From positions 1 to 9,011 of the forward strand of contig CAZOIK010000091.1 in the NCBI GenBank assembly GCA_964579765.1: a stretch of 9,011 nucleotides of DNA, given 5' to 3'. Source of the stretch: DATNBT01 sp964579765. Its GTDB lineage: Bacteria > Acidobacteriota > Vicinamibacteria > Vicinamibacterales > CAVVIG01. Made by a program: the position numbers and the translations under genes. This document shows, in pieces, positions 6,220-9,011 of the stretch. Numbering within the stretch: the first letter of the stretch is position 1; every line of letters begins with the position of its first letter. The notes under the pieces are model-generated. The model was not told the origin of the DNA. It did not search any database and saw only the letters and a list, made by a program, of their open reading frames with translations.

Positions 6220-6929
6220 AATAACCGGCGCTCTTCGTCGTCGAGCGCCGCCGTCTCCAGCAACTCCGGCCTCCGCGCGAGCGTTCGCGCCAGCGACTCC
6301 CGCTTGCGCCACCGCCGGATCTCGGCGTGGTTGCCCGACAACAGCACCTCGGGCACTCTCGCCGATCCGAGTTCGGCGGGCCGCGTGTAGTGCGGAAAGT
6401 CGAGCAGCCCGCGGCTGAACGAGTCGTCCGCCACCGACTGATCGTCGCCGACGACCCCGGGCACCCAGCGCGCGACCGCGTCGAGCACCACGAGCGCCGG
6501 CAGCTCGCCGCCGCTCAGCACGTAGTCGCCGATCGACACTTCTTCATCGACCCGCGCGCGGACACGCTCGTCCACGCCTTCGTATCGGCCGCAGAGGAGC
6601 ACCACATGCTCCTGGCCGCTCAGGCGCCGCGCCGCGGCCTGCGTAAACCGCGTGCCTTGCGGCGACGTCAGCAGCACGGTCGTCTGCGCCCTGCCCCGCC
6701 GCGCTTCAATCGCGTCGAGCGCCGCGAAGATCGGCTCGGGCTTCATCACCATGCCCGGCCCGCCGCCGTACGGCACGTCGTCCACGCTGCGGTGCCGATC
6801 GGTCGTGAACGCGCGCAGGTCGTGCACGGCGACCTCGAGCAGCCCGCGTTCGATCCCGCGTCCGACCACGCCCACGGCCAGCGCCGCCTCGACCATCGCC
6901 GGAAAGATCGTGACGATGTCGAACGTCAC
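6177..6929 (-). CDS. trmD: tRNA (guanine37-N1)-methyltransferase
   Basis: A 250-residue TrmD, near normal length. It methylates G37 of tRNAs with S-adenosylmethionine, preventing +1 frameshifting. It is a dimeric SPOUT enzyme with a deep trefoil knot. Visible motifs: FDIVTIFPAM (3-12), RSVDDVPYGGGPGMVM (47-62), LLTSPQG (86-92), LLCGRYEGVDER (111-122), SIGDYVLSGGELPALVVLDA (132-151) forming the cofactor-binding knot, DDSFSRGLLDFPHYTRP (168-184) with the catalytic Asp of the DSF motif at 169, and VLLSGNHAEIRRWR (195-208). The start is GTG 6929, overlapping the rimM stop as GTGA. The last 13 residues (AELQKGRIAESQD) are encoded by the right arm of the octamer-repeat element, so the natural C-terminus has probably been replaced or slightly extended there. 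No catalytic motif is affected. Confidence 0.97.
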   Translation of the reverse strand: MTFDIVTIFPAMVEAALAVGVVGRGIERGLLEVAVHDLRAFTTDRHRSVDDVPYGGGPGMVMKPEPIFAALDAIEARRGRAQTTVLLTSPQGTRFTQAAARRLSGQEHVVLLCGRYEGVDERVRARVDEEVSIGDYVLSGGELPALVVLDAVARWVPGVVGDDQSVADDSFSRGLLDFPHYTRPAELGSARVPEVLLSGNHAEIRRWRKRESLARTLARRPELLETAALDDEERRLLAELQKGRIAESQD

Positions 6930-7450
6930 GCGTTCAGATCCAGCAAGCCTTCCGGCGGCTCGATGACGATCCGCTTGCCGGCGACGTCAATCGTCCGGCA
7001 GATGTCGGCCGCGAGCGGCACCAGCACCTCGCCGCGCCCGCCCGCCACCACCAGCCGGCTGCCGCCCTGCGTCCCCTCGACGCGCTCGACCACGCCGACC
7101 TCTTCCCCGTCGGCCGTCACGACCCGGCAACCCGCCAGATCGTGGTGATAGAACGTGTTCGCCGGCAACGGCGCCAACTGCTCGACGGGCACCCTCAGCT
7201 CGAGCCCCGCGAGCCGTTCGGCGTCGTTCATCGTCGAAACGCCCTCGATCCCGATCACCGGACGGCCGTTCTGCATCCGCACGGTCGTCAACCTCACCGC
7301 ATCGATCGTGCCGGCGCGCCGGACGAACAGCGTCGCGCCCGGCGCAAACCGCGCGTCCGGAAAATCGGTCTCCGAGTTGACGATGACCTGCCCGCGGATG
7401 CCGTGTGCGCGCGCGATGCGGCCGACCACCGCCATCGCGTCCCAGTTCAC
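6926..7450 (-). CDS. rimM: Ribosome maturation factor RimM
   Basis: A 174-residue RimM, within the usual 165-180. RimM assists late maturation of the 30S head, binding protein uS19 and favouring 16S rRNA processing. The N-terminal RimM domain opens with VVGRIARAHGIRGQVIV (8-24) and includes NDAERLAGLELRV (75-87). The C-terminal PRC-barrel begins at FYHHDLAGCRVV (100-111) and includes GEEVGVVERV and VLVPLAADICRTID (142-155), ending in IVIEPPEGLLDL (161-172), the typical family finish. The start is GTG 7450, which overlaps the KH-protein stop (GTGA). The stop at 6928-6926 overlaps the trmD start in the same way. Position between khpA and trmD is the standard rpsP-operon order. Confidence 0.97.
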   Translation of the reverse strand: MNWDAMAVVGRIARAHGIRGQVIVNSETDFPDARFAPGATLFVRRAGTIDAVRLTTVRMQNGRPVIGIEGVSTMNDAERLAGLELRVPVEQLAPLPANTFYHHDLAGCRVVTADGEEVGVVERVEGTQGGSRLVVAGGRGEVLVPLAADICRTIDVAGKRIVIEPPEGLLDLNA

Positions 7451-7704
7451 TGGCGCCCTTCCCGCACCTCCAGCGTGACGGTCTTGCCTTCCTTCTCGCC
7501 GGCCGTCGATGCCAGCGTCCGGAGCGCGGCGACCGTCCGTCCCTGGCGGCCGATCATCTTGCCCGCATCCGACGGCGCGACGTACAGCTCCACGAGCGTC
7601 CGATCCCGATGCTGCGTCTCGACGACGCGCACCTCGTCGGGCTTGTCCGCGAGCGCCTTCGCGAGCACTTCGACGACGGCCTTGACGCCGGTCGCGCTGC
7701 TCAC
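7447..7704 (-). CDS. khpA: KH-domain RNA-binding protein KhpA (YlqC family)
   Basis: An 85-residue single KH-domain protein. KhpA binds RNA, often as a heterodimer with KhpB, and acts in RNA stability or cell division control in Gram-positive bacteria; here the role is by homology only. Visible: VKAVVEVLAKALADKPDEVRV (starts at residue 7) as the N-terminal helix and strand, ELYVAPSDAGKMIGRQGRT (39-57) with the GxxG loop as IGRQG, and VAALRTLASTAGEKEGKTVTLEV (starts at residue 58) as the last helix and strand. The open frame reaches upstream to 7995, but that part lies over rpsP in another frame and is a shadow. GTG 7704, five bases after the rpsP stop, gives the family length. No good Shine-Dalgarno precedes it. 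The 3' end overlaps rimM by four bases. Confidence 0.93.
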   Translation of the reverse strand: MSSATGVKAVVEVLAKALADKPDEVRVVETQHRDRTLVELYVAPSDAGKMIGRQGRTVAALRTLASTAGEKEGKTVTLEVREGRQ

Positions 7705-7709
7705 GGCGG

Positions 7710-7988
7710 CTATGCCTTCGGCGCGGCCGCGGCGGCGGGTGCCGCCGGCGCTGGCGTCAGGTGACGCGCGATGAGCGTCCGCACCGAGTCGGACGGCTGC
7801 GCGCCTTTGCCGAGCCAGTAGTCCACGCGCTCCTTGTCCACATGGACGACGGCCGGTTTCGTGCGCGGGTTGTAGTGTCCGAGGATTTCGACGAACGAGC
7901 TGTCGCGCGCCGCACGCGAATCGGCGACGACGACGCGGAAGAACGGCCGTTTCTTGGATCCTGCCCGACGGAGACGGATAGCCAGCAT
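7710..7988 (-). CDS. rpsP: Small ribosomal subunit protein bS16
   Basis: A 92-residue S16. It is a primary assembly protein of the 30S subunit that binds the 5' domain of 16S rRNA. The family pattern is complete: IRLRRAGSKKRPFFRVVVAD (4-23), then SRAARDSSFVEILGHYNPR (24-42), VHVDKERVDYWLGKGAQPSD (48-67) and SVRTLIARHL (68-77). Residues 78-92 are an Ala/Pro-rich tail (TPAPAAPAAAAAPKA), a low-complexity extension that varies freely in this family. The start is ATG 7988 with AGGAG six bases upstream. It opens the rpsP-khpA-rimM-trmD-rplS block, with khpA starting five bases after its TAG stop. Confidence 0.97.
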   Translation of the reverse strand: MLAIRLRRAGSKKRPFFRVVVADSRAARDSSFVEILGHYNPRTKPAVVHVDKERVDYWLGKGAQPSDSVRTLIARHLTPAPAAPAAAAAPKA

Positions 7989-7994
7989 CGATCA

Positions 7995-7999
7995 CTCCT
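7995..7999 (-). promoter_or_regulatory. Shine-Dalgarno of rpsP
   Basis: AGGAG on the minus strand, six bases before ATG 7988, a canonical spacing. It confirms the rpsP start. The surrounding gap (7989-8119) shows no promoter that I can defend: a TATGAG at about 8020 on the minus strand could be a -10 element but has no matching -35. Confidence 0.8.
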
Positions 8000-8050
8000 G
8001 CTCTGACGCGGAGGGCTCATACCCACGCGTCATTGTTCGCTGCGCGACAG

Positions 8051-8100
8051 GCAGGCCTGAAGGCCTGCACTACACATGTAGCGCGGACCTTCGGGTCCGC
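8051..8100. repeat. Paired GC hairpins of a REP-like intergenic element
   Basis: Two compact perfect hairpins are joined by a 14-base spacer. The first is GCAGGCC-TGAA-GGCCTGC (8051-8068), with a 7-bp stem. The second is GCGGACC-TTCG-GGTCCGC (8083-8100), with a 7-bp stem and, on the plus strand, a TTCG tetraloop. The spacer contains a small palindrome, CTACACATGTAG (8070-8081). The arrangement of two different short GC stems around a centre resembles REP/BIME-type intergenic elements. I recall similar paired stems scattered in acidobacterial genomes, but this was not searched. There is no T-rich tract after either stem on either strand, so a simple intrinsic terminator is unlikely. Confidence 0.8.
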
Positions 8101-8110
8101 CTTCTGAGCG

Positions 8111-8129
8111 CCGCGGGGGTTACCCGCGG
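8111..8129. other. GC hairpin around the ffh stop codon
   Basis: CCGCGGG (8111-8117) pairs with CCCGCGG (8123-8129) around a five-base loop. The ffh stop codon TAA (8122-8120) lies in that loop. The stem is very stable but has no T-rich tail, so it may protect the ffh transcript end or attenuate read-through rather than terminate. It could also be chance in GC-rich DNA. Confidence 0.5.
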
Positions 8130-9011
8130 TTGCGCAGCATCTGCATCGCCCGGCGCCTGGCGGCCTTGCCGCCGCCGCCGGAGAGCCCGGCCATGCCGCC
8201 GAGCTGCTTCAACATCTTCTGCATCTGCACGAACTGCTTCAGCAGACGGTTCACTTCCTCGACCGACGTCCCGCTGCCCTTCGCAATGCGCTTCCGCCGG
8301 CTGCCGTTGATGATGTGGTGCTTCCGGCGCTCGTCCGGCGTCATCGACCCGATGATCGCCTCGACGCGGCCCATCTGCTTCTCATCCGGCTTCTGGTTCG
8401 CCAGCGCCTTGACGTTGCCCATGCCCGGCAGCATCCCGAGGATCTGGTCGAGCGGGCCCATCTTGCGAATCGTGCGCAGCTGGTCGCGAAAATCCTCGAG
8501 CGTGAACTCGTTGCTCCGGATCTTCGCTTCGAGCTTCTCGGCGTCCTCGACGTCGATCGCGGCTTCGGCCTTCTCGATGAGCGACAGCACGTCGCCCATC
8601 CCGAGCACCCGCGACACCACGCGCTCGGGGTGGAACGGCTCGAGATCCTCGAGCCGTTCGCCGCTGCCGGCGAACGCAATCGGCACGCCGACGACCGATA
8701 CCACCGACAGCGCCGCGCCGCCGCGCGCGTCGCCGTCCATCTTCGTGAGCACCACGCCGCTGACGCCCACGCGCCGGTTGAACTCGCCGGCGCTCTTGAT
8801 CGCGTCCTGCCCGGTCATCGCGTCGGCGACATACAGCTTGTCGGACGCGCCGGTCACGTCGCGAATCGCGACGAGCTCGTCCATCAGGTCGTCGTCGATG
8901 TGCAGCCGGCCGGCGGTGTCGACGATGACGACGTCGAACCCGCCGTTCTTCGCTTCGGCGAGGGCGCCCGCGGCGCGCTTCACCGGGTCCATCTCGCCGG
9001 CGGGATCGTGG
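8120..9011 (-). CDS. ffh: Signal recognition particle protein Ffh (C-terminal two thirds; 5' end outside window)
   Basis: About 296 residues are visible, against roughly 440-450 in full Ffh; the N domain and the P-loop (G1) are outside the window. Ffh binds signal sequences of nascent membrane and secreted proteins together with the 4.5S/SRP RNA, and docks on FtsY. The frame runs through to the window edge above the first visible Met at 8992, with HDPAGE preceding it. GTPase motifs: VIVDTAGRLH (G3), LTKMDGDARGG (G4) and FAGSGERLEDLEPFHP (G5). The methionine-rich M domain follows: ILGMLPGMGNVK in the finger-loop region, NGSRRKRIAKGSGTSVEEVN as the SRP-RNA-binding motif, then VQMQKMLKQLGGM and a short basic end, RRRAMQMLRNRG. 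ffh upstream of rpsP is a classical gene order. Confidence 0.98.
   Translation of the reverse strand, partial: HDPAGEMDPVKRAAGALAEAKNGGFDVVIVDTAGRLHIDDDLMDELVAIRDVTGASDKLYVADAMTGQDAIKSAGEFNRRVGVSGVVLTKMDGDARGGAALSVVSVVGVPIAFAGSGERLEDLEPFHPERVVSRVLGMGDVLSLIEKAEAAIDVEDAEKLEAKIRSNEFTLEDFRDQLRTIRKMGPLDQILGMLPGMGNVKALANQKPDEKQMGRVEAIIGSMTPDERRKHHIINGSRRKRIAKGSGTSVEEVNRLLKQFVQMQKMLKQLGGMAGLSGGGGKAARRRAMQMLRNRG

Noticed and set aside
7705..7995. Longer KH-domain protein starting at 7995
   Set aside because: The upstream portion is rpsP read in another frame; the KH domain alone has the correct family length.
8083..8100. Rho-independent terminator
   Set aside because: The stem is good but no T-rich tract follows on either strand, and the rpsP operon continues downstream in the same direction.
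7954..8310. A plus-strand frame containing RPEGLHYTCSADLRVRL
   Set aside because: This peptide is simply the translation of the REP-like hairpins; the rest overlaps ffh and rpsP in antisense.

Overview
The window is a high-GC bacterial chromosome segment. Every gene I can support is on the minus strand, so transcription runs from position 9011 down to 1. Its core is the conserved ribosome-biogenesis cluster ffh - rpsP - khpA (KH domain) - rimM - trmD - rplS, followed by a polytopic membrane protein, rnhB (RNase HII), a large TPR-repeat protein, a two-helix small membrane protein, a ThiE/TenI-family protein and a RodZ-like helix-turn-helix protein cut by the window edge. The GC-rich coding, the gene order rnhB - TPR - small membrane protein - thiE - HTH, and the character of the intergenic repeats suggest an Acidobacteriota-like organism, perhaps Vicinamibacteria. 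This is inference from recall of similar loci; no search was run.

Layout in transcription order: ffh C-terminal part (9011-8120); a 131-nt gap with three compact GC hairpins (8119-7989); rpsP (7988-7710); khpA (7704-7447); rimM (7450-6926); trmD (6929-6177); a 78-nt gap almost filled by an octamer-repeat inverted repeat that also encodes the end of TrmD; rplS (6098-5748); membrane protein (5740-4193); rnhB (4196-3570); TPR protein (3560-1206); small membrane protein (1186-947, possibly from 1201); thiE-like gene (950-327); HTH gene (327-1, incomplete).

Packing is very tight. Neighbouring genes repeatedly share start and stop bases (GTGA, ATGA or TGATG), which suggests one long, translationally coupled operon. 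The only two gaps of any size, ffh/rpsP and trmD/rplS, are both occupied by repeat-type hairpins, and each of the genes after them (rpsP, rplS) has a strong Shine-Dalgarno sequence. Functionally the first half serves protein targeting and ribosome assembly: SRP protein, S16, 16S maturation by RimM, tRNA m1G37 methylation by TrmD, L19. RNase HII serves genome maintenance. The distal genes (TPR scaffold, small membrane protein, thiamin-related enzyme, RodZ-like protein) are less clearly connected.

I see no CRISPR array, tRNA, rRNA, insertion sequence or phage gene. The most interesting items are the two intergenic repeat elements, the uncharacterised membrane protein inside the ribosomal operon, the bipartite TPR protein with its repeated linker motifs, and a possible CTG start codon on the small membrane protein.
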